Part shown: positions 14,831 to 22,820 of the stretch, in pieces
Numbering within the stretch: the first letter of the stretch is position 1
Layout: each line of letters starts with the position of its first letter
Origin: Thermoleophilia bacterium UBA2241
GTDB taxonomy: Bacteria; Actinomycetota; Thermoleophilia; UBA2241
Direction of reading: 5' to 3'
DNA: 32,434 nucleotides
Assembly: GCA_002347645.1 (NCBI GenBank)
Contig: DDYF01000055.1
Coordinates: forward strand, 1 to 32,434
Translations under genes and position numbers: made by a program
The notes under the pieces: model-generated
What the model was told of the DNA's origin: nothing
Database searches by the model: none
What the model saw: the letters and a program-made list of their open reading frames with translations, nothing else

Positions 14831-14850
14831 CATGCACGTCGTCGTGCATG
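14831..14850. promoter_or_regulatory. ARG-box-like palindrome upstream of argC
   Basis: CATGCACG-TCGT-CGTGCATG has perfect 8-bp arms. A second TGCA-containing site, TTGCATCGCGTGCA, lies at 14875-14888 and overlaps the argC -35. Paired TGCAT/ATGCA-type sites of about 20 bp are what ArgR hexamers bind in actinobacteria, and argR is encoded in this cluster. Arginine-dependent repression is inferred. Confidence 0.6.
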
Positions 14851-14874
14851 CTAGTCTTACAGTGCGCATCGTGC

Positions 14875-14903
14875 TTGCATCGCGTGCAGTCGTGCGCTAC
14901 CAT
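14875..14903 (+). promoter_or_regulatory. argC promoter
   Basis: TTGCAT (14875-14880) and TACCAT (14898-14903) are separated by exactly 17 bp. With 6-nt spacing the transcript begins near A14910. The -35 overlaps an ARG-box-like site, so ArgR binding would block RNA polymerase. Confidence 0.6.
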
Positions 14904-14912
14904 GCCGCGACG

Positions 14913-15038
14913 ATGAACGGCACGACTGGCATCGCGACGCTCCTCCACACCGGCGCTGTACGCGCCGGTCGCCCCGTGCCGCCCGCCTCCCGTCGCCCGC
15001 GTCCCGCACGACGCGGCGTCGCCGGCGCCCGCGCCTGA
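14913..15038 (+). CDS. Candidate Arg-rich leader peptide of the arg operon
   Basis: A 41-codon frame begins at ATG 14913, only 3 nt after the predicted transcript start, and ends at TGA 15036. Its second half contains 8 arginines (codons CGC, CGT and CGA), including two RR pairs. Six nucleotides after the stop a perfect 8-bp hairpin (15044-15062) begins, and another 8-bp hairpin (14949-14969) lies inside the frame just before the Arg codons. An Arg-rich peptide in front of arginine biosynthesis genes fits ribosome-mediated attenuation. There is no T-run after the hairpin, so a classical terminator is not shown. GC-rich DNA encodes Arg often by chance, so this remains a hypothesis. Confidence 0.4.
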   Translation: MNGTTGIATLLHTGAVRAGRPVPPASRRPRPARRGVAGARA

Positions 15039-15043
15039 CCCTA

Positions 15044-15062
15044 CCGCTGCCCCGGGCAGCGG
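15044..15062 (+). promoter_or_regulatory. Hairpin following the candidate leader peptide
   Basis: CCGCTGCC and GGCAGCGG form an 8-bp stem with a 3-nt loop, starting 6 nt after the leader-peptide stop and 77 nt before argC. It could be the attenuator stem. Confidence 0.4.
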
Positions 15063-15138
15063 GCGGTCATGCCCACACCGCCGGCGACGCGCCTCTACTC
15101 TCTGCCGCGTCCACCTCGACGTGCTTCGGGAGACCTGC

Positions 15139-16281
15139 ATGCCGCTCGTCACCTCCACGATCACCAGAACGCAGAAGACGCCCCTCAAGGACTCGGTCGT
15201 CGCCGAGCCGCGCGCGACGGCGAGCTGGGCCGGGCCGGCGCCCGCGCCGACGGCCACCGTCGCCGTGATCGGCGCCGGCGGGTACACCGGCGCCCTCCTC
15301 GCGGAACTGCTCCTCCGGCACCCGTCGATCGCGCTCACCCACCTGAGCTCCGAGACGCTCGCCGGCCGGCCGGCGGCGCGTCATCTGCCGCGTCTGCGCA
15401 CCGACCTCGCCTTCTGCCCGGCGGATGAGGTCGAGGGCGTCGACCTGGCCTTCGTCTGCACTCCGCACTCTGAGGCGGCGCCGCTCGTCAAACGCCTGCT
15501 CGACGCCGGCGCCCGTGTCGTCGACCTGTCGGCCGACTTCCGTCTCGACGCCGCGACGTACACCGAGTGGTACGGGGAGCACCCGTTCCCCGAGATGCTG
15601 CCCGCCGTCTACGGCCTCACCGAAGTCCACAGGGACGAGGTGGCCGCCGCCGACCTGGTCGCCAACCCGGGCTGTTACCCGACGGCTGCGCTTCTCGCCC
15701 TCGAGCCCCTGAAGCAGCTCGGCATGCTCGACGTCGTGATCGACGCCAAGTCGGGCGTGAGCGGGGCGGGCAAGACGCCGAAGGAGGCGACCCACTTCTG
15801 CAGCGTCGACTCGGACCTCGTCGCGTATGGGCTACCCGCCCACCGCCACTACCCCGAGATCGCCGCAGGTCTCGCGGGGGCAGGGGCGGCGGGGCGCCCG
15901 AGCGACGCCTTCGCCGCCGCCCCGGCCGCTGCCGCGCCGTCACTCACCTTCGTCCCTCACCTGGTGCCCTTGCAGCGCGGCATCGTCGAGACCATCTACG
16001 TGCGCCCCGCCACGCGTCCGCTGCCCAGTGCGGCCCAGCTGCGCGCGCTGTTCGAAGAACGGTATGCCGGCGAGCCGTTCGTCGCCGTGTGCGACGCCCC
16101 GCCGCGCCTGAAGGACGTCGCGGGGACGAACTGCTGCCGCCTCTTCGTGCACGCGGACGAGCGCGCCGGCAAGGTCGTCGTCATCGCCGCCCTCGACAAT
16201 CTCATGAAGGGCGCCTCCGGCCAGGCTCTGCAGAACATGAACGTGATGCTCGGGCTGCCCGAGACCCAGGGACTGCTCTGA
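15139..16281 (+). CDS. argC: N-acetyl-gamma-glutamyl-phosphate reductase
   Basis: Reduces N-acetylglutamyl phosphate to the semialdehyde with NADPH, the third step of arginine synthesis. In the 380-residue product the Rossmann motif VAVIGAGGYTGALLAELLLRHP starts only at about residue 36, so there is a Thr/Ala/Pro-rich N-terminal extension. The catalytic cysteine lies in LVANPGCYPTAALLAL; KSGVSGAGK and the C-terminal NLMKGASGQALQNMN are typical. An Ala/Gly-rich insertion near 246-268 is encoded by DNA with a 9-bp inverted repeat (15883-15891 with 15915-15923). ATG 15139 is preceded by GGGAG (15128-15132). argJ starts on the last base of the stop. Confidence 0.95.
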   Translation: MPLVTSTITRTQKTPLKDSVVAEPRATASWAGPAPAPTATVAVIGAGGYTGALLAELLLRHPSIALTHLSSETLAGRPAARHLPRLRTDLAFCPADEVEGVDLAFVCTPHSEAAPLVKRLLDAGARVVDLSADFRLDAATYTEWYGEHPFPEMLPAVYGLTEVHRDEVAAADLVANPGCYPTAALLALEPLKQLGMLDVVIDAKSGVSGAGKTPKEATHFCSVDSDLVAYGLPAHRHYPEIAAGLAGAGAAGRPSDAFAAAPAAAAPSLTFVPHLVPLQRGIVETIYVRPATRPLPSAAQLRALFEERYAGEPFVAVCDAPPRLKDVAGTNCCRLFVHADERAGKVVVIAALDNLMKGASGQALQNMNVMLGLPETQGLL

Positions 16282-17579
16282 TGCTTCCGCTCACCCGCTT
16301 CGTACAGCTGCCCCGGTTCGCTCGCGAGGCGGAGCGCAGCGTGACCTGCCCGGACGGCTTCGTCGCCGCGGGCGTGGCCACGGGGGTCAAGAAGCGCGGC
16401 AAGCTCGACCTCGGCATCTTGCGGTCGCTGCGGCCGGCCGTCTCGGCGGCCACGTTCACGACCAACGCGGCCGCCGCGGCGCCGGTCCGGCTCACGCGCG
16501 AGACGTCGGCCTGCGACCGGCTGCAGGCGATCGTCGTGAACGCCGGCAACGCGAACGCATGCACGGGCAAGGACGGCCTCGGCGACGCGGCACGCATGCG
16601 CCTGCTTGCAGCTCAGCGCCTGCGACTGCCGGTCGAGCTCGTCGCCGTCGCCTCGACCGGGGTCATCGGCGTACCGCTCGACATGGGCAAGATCGAGCCG
16701 GGCATCGCGGCCGCCGCAGCCGCCGTCAAGCCGGGCGGCGGCGAGCACTTCAGCCAGGCGATCCGCACGACCGACAGCTCGCCCAAACGCGGAGCCCTGG
16801 CGCTGCGTCTGGCCGAAGGCACGGTGCGCCTCGGGGCCGCCGCCAAGGGATGCGGCATGATCTCGCCGCGCATGGCGACGATGCTGTGCTTCGTGACCTG
16901 CGACGCGGCCGTGAGCGTCGAGGACTGGCGGCATCTCCTGCTCGCCGCAGTCGGCAAGAGCTTCAACCGGATCACGGTCGACGGGCAGGAGTCGACCAAC
17001 GACATGGTGGTCGGCATGGCGAACGGCGCGTCCGGTGTGCGCCTCGGCGAGACCGGTCTCCGCCAGCTCGGCGAGGCGCTCGACGCTCTGCTGCTCAGCC
17101 TGGCGGTCGCCATGGTCGCCGACGGGGAAGGAGCCACGAAGGCCGTACGGCTGACCGTGGACGGCGCGCGCGACCCGGATGAGGCCGAACGCGTCGCGCG
17201 CGCCGTCGCGGGGTCGCCGCTCGTCAAGACGGCCTTCTTCGGCCGCGACGCGAATTGGGGACGTATCGTCCAGGCCGTCGGCCAGGCGCTGGGCGGTCCC
17301 GACGCTCGGGGCGTGCCGGACGCGACCCCCGCTCTCGCGCGGCGAGCGGGGACCCCGGCGGCCGCCGTGCCCGACGTCTTCTATGAAGACCTCGCCGTCG
17401 TGCAGGGCGGCCGCCCCGTCCCCCTGTCGGAGAGCGCCCAGGAACGCCTCGCGGACATCATGGCCCAGCACGAGATCGACGTCCGCGTGGCCGTCAACGG
17501 CGGCCCCTCGGACGCCACCGTCTACTTCAGCGACCTCACTCACGACTACATCACCCTCAACGCCGAGTACACGACATGA
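16281..17579 (+). CDS. argJ: Ornithine acetyltransferase / N-acetylglutamate synthase (bifunctional)
   Basis: Transfers the acetyl group from N-acetylornithine to glutamate, recycling acetyl groups, and may also use acetyl-CoA. The 432-residue precursor contains IVVNAGNANACTG and the self-cleavage segment KGCGMISPRMATMLCFVT, in which T200 would be the nucleophile of the beta chain. TVDGQESTNDMVVGMANGAS and GRDANWGRIVQAVG follow. About 20 residues after AVGQALGG are an Ala/Arg/Pro insertion absent from typical members; its DNA has an 8-bp inverted repeat (17327-17334 with 17344-17351). ATG 16281 overlaps the argC stop by one base, and argB overlaps the argJ stop by 4 nt, so the three genes are tightly coupled. 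Confidence 0.95.
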   Translation: MLPLTRFVQLPRFAREAERSVTCPDGFVAAGVATGVKKRGKLDLGILRSLRPAVSAATFTTNAAAAAPVRLTRETSACDRLQAIVVNAGNANACTGKDGLGDAARMRLLAAQRLRLPVELVAVASTGVIGVPLDMGKIEPGIAAAAAAVKPGGGEHFSQAIRTTDSSPKRGALALRLAEGTVRLGAAAKGCGMISPRMATMLCFVTCDAAVSVEDWRHLLLAAVGKSFNRITVDGQESTNDMVVGMANGASGVRLGETGLRQLGEALDALLLSLAVAMVADGEGATKAVRLTVDGARDPDEAERVARAVAGSPLVKTAFFGRDANWGRIVQAVGQALGGPDARGVPDATPALARRAGTPAAAVPDVFYEDLAVVQGGRPVPLSESAQERLADIMAQHEIDVRVAVNGGPSDATVYFSDLTHDYITLNAEYTT

Positions 17580-18451
17580 CGGTCCGTCAGCAGAAGACAG
17601 TGAAGACCCTGCTGGAGGCGATGCCCTACATCCGCCGGTTCTGGGGCACGACGCTCGTGGTCAAGTACGGCGGCTCGGCGATGACCTCGCCTCGTCTGCA
17701 GGAGGAGTTCGCCGAAGACATGGTCTTGCTGCGCCTCGTCGGCATGAAGCCCGTCGTCGTTCACGGTGGCGGGCCTGAGATCAGCCGCTACATGAAGAAG
17801 CTCGGCATGACGCCGCGCTTCGTCGACGGGCAGCGGGTCACCGACGAGTCGACCATGGAGATCGCGCGTATGGTCCTCGTCGGCAAGGTCAACAAGGAGA
17901 TCGTCGGCCTGGTCAACCGCCACCGTGGCGCCGCCGTCGGTCTCTCCGGGGAGGACGGGCGCCTTTTGCGTGTCAGGCCGAAGCACCACGTCGACGCCGA
18001 CGGGCGCGACGTCGACCTCGGCTTCGTCGGCGACGTCGTGTCGGTGAACGTCGACGTGCTCGACCTCCTCGCCGAGCAGAGCATCCCCGTCGTGGCGAGC
18101 ATCGGCGCCGACGACCAGGGCCGCGCCTACAACGTCAACGCCGACACCGTCGCCGGGGAGATCGCCGCGGCGCTCAAGGCCGAGAAGATCGTCTTCCTCA
18201 GCGACGTCGAGGGCATCTACGAAGACCAGGGCGCCGATCTGGCGCCCATCTCGGAGTGCGACCTGGCTTACCTCGGCGCCCTGCAGGCCTCGGGGCGCAT
18301 CGAGGGCGGCATGATCCCCAAGGTCGGCGCCGTGCGCCGTGCGCTGGAGGCCGGCGTGCGCAGCGCCCACATCATGGACGGGCGGGTCGAGCACGCCGTC
18401 CTGCTGGAGATCCTCACCGACTCCGGGTGCGGCACCAAGGTCACCGCGTGA
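17576..18451 (+). CDS. argB: Acetylglutamate kinase
   Basis: Phosphorylates N-acetylglutamate, usually the feedback-regulated step of the pathway. The 291-residue product has the amino-acid kinase motifs LVVKYGGSAM, KPVVVHGGGPEI, VASIGADDQGRAYNVNADTVAG and VFLSDVEGIY, and ends IMDGRVEHAVLLEILTDSGCGTKV. The N-terminal helix before the kinase core (TVRQQKTVKTLLEAMPYIRRF) is the one that links subunits in arginine-inhibited enzymes, so feedback inhibition by arginine is likely. The start ATGA overlaps the argJ stop. In mycobacteria argD and argF follow; here argR comes next, after 116 nt. Confidence 0.96.
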   Translation: MTVRQQKTVKTLLEAMPYIRRFWGTTLVVKYGGSAMTSPRLQEEFAEDMVLLRLVGMKPVVVHGGGPEISRYMKKLGMTPRFVDGQRVTDESTMEIARMVLVGKVNKEIVGLVNRHRGAAVGLSGEDGRLLRVRPKHHVDADGRDVDLGFVGDVVSVNVDVLDLLAEQSIPVVASIGADDQGRAYNVNADTVAGEIAAALKAEKIVFLSDVEGIYEDQGADLAPISECDLAYLGALQASGRIEGGMIPKVGAVRRALEAGVRSAHIMDGRVEHAVLLEILTDSGCGTKVTA

Positions 18452-18461
18452 ACCATGGGGG

Positions 18462-18500
18462 TTGCATATTCACGGGGATTCCGGTGTATTGTATGCATAC
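18462..18500 (+). promoter_or_regulatory. argR promoter region with ARG-box-like sites
   Basis: TTGCATATTCAC (18462-18473) carries the ATTCA half of the classical ARG box, and GTATGCATAC (18491-18500) is a perfect 10-bp palindrome with the TGCAT core. TTGCAT is 17 bp upstream of TGTATT (18485-18490), a possible promoter. The region is clearly AT-richer than its surroundings. Autoregulation by ArgR is inferred. Confidence 0.6.
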
Positions 18501-18567
18501 CGTGCAGTGGGACATGGGGGCCATGACGACATCCGTCGGGCGTGTCCAGGTGGAAGGACAGCGGAGC

Positions 18568-19044
18568 ATGAACAAGCGCGCCCCTCTGGGCAAAGTCGAG
18601 CGTCAGCGTCTGATCCAGACCGTGGTGCAGCAGCGCGAGGTGGCGACGCAGCGCGAGCTCGTGCACGCGCTCAGCGCCCTCGGCTGCGAGGTCACGCAGG
18701 CGACGGTCTCGCGCGACATCCGTGAGCTCGACCTCCAGAAGGTGCGCACGCACCTGGGACGCGCCAAGTACGTGCTGTCGTCGCGCGAGCGCCCGAAAGA
18801 CCCGGAGCAGGCGGCGCGCCATGTCTTGCGCGACTTCGCTCGCTCGACGCTCGTCGCCGGCAACCTCGTCGTCGTGCGCTGCGAGATCGGGACCGCGTCG
18901 ACCGTGGCGCGCCAGATCGACAATCTCAACCACACCGACGTCCTCGGGACCATCGCCGGGGACGACACCTTTCTTATCATCGTGCAGGACGAGGAGACGG
19001 GGAACGAGATCCGGCGCTTTCTCGACCGTCTCCGAGAGGCCTAG
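18568..19044 (+). CDS. argR: Arginine repressor ArgR
   Basis: Hexameric arginine-responsive DNA-binding protein, 158 residues. The N-terminal winged helix includes ATQRELVHALSALGCEVTQATVSRDIREL, whose VTQATVSRDI portion is the recognition helix. The C-terminal oligomerisation and arginine-binding domain has RCEIGTASTVARQIDNLNHTDVLGTIAGDDTFLIIV. ATG 18568 is preceded by GGAAGGA about 9 nt upstream; in-frame ATGs at 18514 and 18523 would lengthen the N-terminus. Palindromic ARG-box-like sites lie directly upstream and also before argC. Confidence 0.95.
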   Translation: MNKRAPLGKVERQRLIQTVVQQREVATQRELVHALSALGCEVTQATVSRDIRELDLQKVRTHLGRAKYVLSSRERPKDPEQAARHVLRDFARSTLVAGNLVVVRCEIGTASTVARQIDNLNHTDVLGTIAGDDTFLIIVQDEETGNEIRRFLDRLREA

Positions 19045-19169
19045 CGCGCAGGCACCCTCCGGCGCGCACGCCATCCGCGACCGAACGCAGCGCGTTGCAG
19101 CGTGATGCGGCGCGTGACGTCGGCCGCACTCCAGTAGCTGACATCCACCGCCGACGAAAGGGTCCCATC

Positions 19170-20393
19170 GTGTCCGAGAACGTCGTCCTCGCCTATTCCG
19201 GTGGCCTCGATACCTCCGCGCTCATCCCCTGGCTCAAGGAGAAACTCGGGTACGAGGTCATCGCCTGTCTCATCGACCTCGGTCGCGTCAAGGACGTGCC
19301 CGGCATCATGGCCCGCGCCGAGGCCGCCGGCGTGACCGCAGCCGTGGCCATCGACGCCAAGGAGGAGTTCGCCGAGCACCACTGCCTGCCGGCGCTCATG
19401 GCGAACGCCCTCTACGAAGACAAGTACCCGCTCTCCACCGCCATCGGCCGGCCGCTGATCGCCAAGAAGCTCGTCGAGACGGCACACAAGTACGGCGCCA
19501 CGGCCGTCGCCCACGGCTGCACGGGGAAGGGGAACGACCAGGTCCGCATCGACATCGGCGTGCGCGCCCTCGACCCGAGCCTGGCGATCATCGCTCCGGC
19601 TCGCGGTGCTGACTGGCCGAGCCGCGAGGAGCTGCTCGACTACGTCGCCGCGCACGACATCCCGGTGAACCTGACCAAGAAGAGCCCCTACTCGATCGAC
19701 GAGAACATGTGGGGGCGCAGCAACGAGTGCGGCGTGCTCGAGGACCCGTGGGTCGCCCCGCCGGAAGACGCCTTCCAGTTCGTGAAGTCCGTGGACGAGG
19801 CGCCGGACGAGGCGCAGCACGTGGTCGTCAGCTTCGAGAAGGGCAAGCCCGTGGCGCTCGACGGCAAGGCCATGGGCATGGTCGAGCTCATCGAGACGAT
19901 CGACGCCGTCGGCAACGCACATGGCTTCGGGCGCGTCGACATGATCGAGAATCGGCTCGTGGGCATCAAGAGCCGCGAGGTGTATGAAGTCGCCGGGGCG
20001 CTCGCGCTCATCACCGCCCATCGCGAGCTCGAGGACCTGGTCCTCACGCGCGACCTGCTGCACTTCAAGCGGACCATCGAGAGCAAGCTGTCCGACATGA
20101 TCTATGAGGGCCAGTGGTTCGATCCGCTGACCGATGCGTGCAAGGCCTTCCTCTTCCAGAGCCAGGAGCGGGTCACGGGCGACGTGCGTCTCAAGTTCCA
20201 CAAGGGAAGCTGCGTCGCCGACGGTCGCAAGAGCGCCTATTCGCTGTACAGCTACCAGCTGGCGACGTACTCGACCGAGGACGAGTTCTCGCACGAGGCG
20301 TCGGCCGGCTTCATCGAGCTCTGGGGTCTGCCGATCGAGGTCTGGGCGCGGATCGGCAAGGAGCACCACCTCATGAAGGAGCTCGAAGGGTAG
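19170..20393 (+). CDS. argG: Argininosuccinate synthase
   Basis: Joins citrulline and aspartate with ATP to give argininosuccinate. The 407-residue protein starts at GTG 19170, after GAAAGGG (19156-19162), and runs directly into the PP-loop ATP motif LAYSGGLDTSALIPWLKE. Other signatures are YPLSTAIGRPLIAKKLVE, AHGCTGKGNDQVR, DENMWGRSNECGVLEDPW and GRVDMIENRLVGIKSREVYE. The 125 nt between argR and argG hold no promoter I can defend, so the gene may be read through from argR. argH follows after 42 nt. Confidence 0.97.
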   Translation: MSENVVLAYSGGLDTSALIPWLKEKLGYEVIACLIDLGRVKDVPGIMARAEAAGVTAAVAIDAKEEFAEHHCLPALMANALYEDKYPLSTAIGRPLIAKKLVETAHKYGATAVAHGCTGKGNDQVRIDIGVRALDPSLAIIAPARGADWPSREELLDYVAAHDIPVNLTKKSPYSIDENMWGRSNECGVLEDPWVAPPEDAFQFVKSVDEAPDEAQHVVVSFEKGKPVALDGKAMGMVELIETIDAVGNAHGFGRVDMIENRLVGIKSREVYEVAGALALITAHRELEDLVLTRDLLHFKRTIESKLSDMIYEGQWFDPLTDACKAFLFQSQERVTGDVRLKFHKGSCVADGRKSAYSLYSYQLATYSTEDEFSHEASAGFIELWGLPIEVWARIGKEHHLMKELEG

Positions 20394-20435
20394 CATGGGA
20401 AGAGGGTCGGTCGACATGCACGGGGGGAGGAGCCC

Positions 20436-21830
20436 ATGACAATCGCGCGCTCGGGGCGCTTCGCCGACGAGCGCGACCCCGCCTTCGTCGCGCTCAACTC
20501 GTCTCTCGCTCTCGACTGGCGTCTGTGGCGCGAGGACATCGAGGGGAGCGTCGCGCACGCGCGCGCCCTTGAACGCGCCGGCGTGCTCACCTGCGCCGAG
20601 CGCGCGGCGGTCGACGACGGCCTGGCCGCGGTTGGCCGCGAGATCGAGAGCGGTGCGTTCGCCCCGCGCGACGAGGACGAGGACGTCCACATGGCGGTGG
20701 AGCGCCGGCTGACCGAGCTCGTCGGAGAAGCCGGGGCGAAGCTGCACACCGGGCGCAGCCGCAACGATCAGGTGGTGACCGACGTGCGACTGAACCTGCG
20801 GCGGGCGATCGACCGGCAGGTAGCGGCACTGCGCGCGCTGCAAGGGGTACTTGTGGGGCGGGCAGGAGACAACGTCGAGACGATCCTGCCCGCCTACACC
20901 CATCTGCAGCGCGCGCAGGTGACGTCGCTGGCCCACCATCTGCTCGCGTACTTCTGGATGTTCGAGCGGGACGTGGACCGCTTCGGCCGCGCCCGCGCCG
21001 CGTGTCTGGAACTGCCGCTGGGCGCCGGCGCGGCCGTGGGCGTGAACTACGCGATCGACCGCGAGGCGGTGGCCGCGGAACTCGGCTTCGAGCGCGTGAC
21101 CGAGAACTCCCTCGAGGCCGTCGCGGGGCGCGACTTCGCGCTCGACTACCTCGGCGCCGCGGCCCAGCTCGGCGTGCATCTGGGCCGCCTCGGGGCGGAG
21201 CTCGTGCTCTGGACGTCGCACGAGTTCGGCTTCGTCCAGCTCCCCGACGCCTTCAGCGGCGGTTCGAGCATCATGCCGCAGAAGAGGAACCCCGACGCCG
21301 CCGAGCTGATGCGGGCCGGCGCGCCGCGGCTCGCCGCCGACCTCGGCGGCCTCCTCGGCGTGCTCCACGGGCTGCCGCTCGCGTACAACACCGACCTGCG
21401 CGAAGACAAGCGGTACCTCTTCGACGCCGTCGACTGCCTCGACGGGCTGCTGCCCGTCGTGCAGGGCGTGCTGGAAGGGATGGAGTTCGACGAGTCGCGC
21501 ATGGCGACGGCGTGCGACACGTACCTCCAGGCGACCGATCTCGCCGACGGTCTCGTGGCGAAGGGCTTGCCGTTCCGCGAGGCGCACCACCTCACCGGCA
21601 CCTTGGTGCGGCTCTGCCTCGAGCGCGGCGTAGGTCTCGACGGCCTGCCGTCCGAGGAGGTGCGCCGCCTGAGCCCGGTGCTGGGCGACGACATCGCCAG
21701 CCTGCTGGACGCTCGCGCGTCGCTCGCGCGCAAGGACCTCGCCGGCGGATCGGCGCCGCCGCGCGTCCGCGAGCAGCTCGCCCGCGCAGCGGCGCTGCTG
21801 GACGCCTCGCCGCCCTTCACACAACCTTGA
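20436..21830 (+). CDS. argH: Argininosuccinate lyase
   Basis: Splits argininosuccinate into arginine and fumarate, the last step of the pathway. At 464 residues it has normal length for the fumarase/aspartase superfamily. Signatures are EDVHMAVERRLTELVG, KLHTGRSRNDQVVTD, LPAYTHLQRAQ (general-acid histidine) and GGSSIMPQKRNPDAAELMR, which holds the catalytic serine loop. ATG 20436 follows a strong GGGGGGAGGAG site. It closes the arginine gene set of this window; no terminator with a T-run follows. Confidence 0.97.
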   Translation: MTIARSGRFADERDPAFVALNSSLALDWRLWREDIEGSVAHARALERAGVLTCAERAAVDDGLAAVGREIESGAFAPRDEDEDVHMAVERRLTELVGEAGAKLHTGRSRNDQVVTDVRLNLRRAIDRQVAALRALQGVLVGRAGDNVETILPAYTHLQRAQVTSLAHHLLAYFWMFERDVDRFGRARAACLELPLGAGAAVGVNYAIDREAVAAELGFERVTENSLEAVAGRDFALDYLGAAAQLGVHLGRLGAELVLWTSHEFGFVQLPDAFSGGSSIMPQKRNPDAAELMRAGAPRLAADLGGLLGVLHGLPLAYNTDLREDKRYLFDAVDCLDGLLPVVQGVLEGMEFDESRMATACDTYLQATDLADGLVAKGLPFREAHHLTGTLVRLCLERGVGLDGLPSEEVRRLSPVLGDDIASLLDARASLARKDLAGGSAPPRVREQLARAAALLDASPPFTQP

Positions 21831-21874
21831 TGCGGCGCTCGGGCGTCTTCACGGCGCCTTGTGCCACGGGGGCC

Positions 21875-21880
21875 TACGCT
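21875..21880 (+). promoter_or_regulatory. Possible -10 of a small gene
   Basis: TACGCT fits the TANNNT pattern; the transcript would begin near 21887, ahead of a good Shine-Dalgarno (21907-21916). No -35 is evident. Confidence 0.35.
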
Positions 21881-22100
21881 GACCTTGTCGGGTGGTGCGG
21901 ACGCTTGGGAGGAAGGTGCGGGTCATGCCCGCCGGCGAGCTGGACATCCTCGTGGTCATCGCGTTCTTCGTCGTCGTGGCCGCCGGCGTGCGGCTGGTGG
22001 ATCGCTTGACGGGGCCCGGCCGAGTCTGGCGCCCGACGCTCAGGCAGCGCGGAGTCCCTGCACGACCGCGACGCGACGCCCGCCGGTCCGCGCGGGCGCC

Positions 22101-22816
<716 letters not shown>

Positions 22817-22820
<4 letters not shown>

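Noticed and set aside
19041..21824. A 927-codon minus-strand frame opposite argG and argH (similar long frames at 115-1833, 3453-5630 and 6406-8775)
   Set aside because: Same GC-skew artefact. No domain is recognisable and no start signal is present.
21925..22010. The small hydrophobic protein as KdpF
   Set aside because: It is next to a KdpDE-like pair but faces the other way, is longer than KdpF, lacks its typical sequence, and no kdpA, kdpB or kdpC follows.
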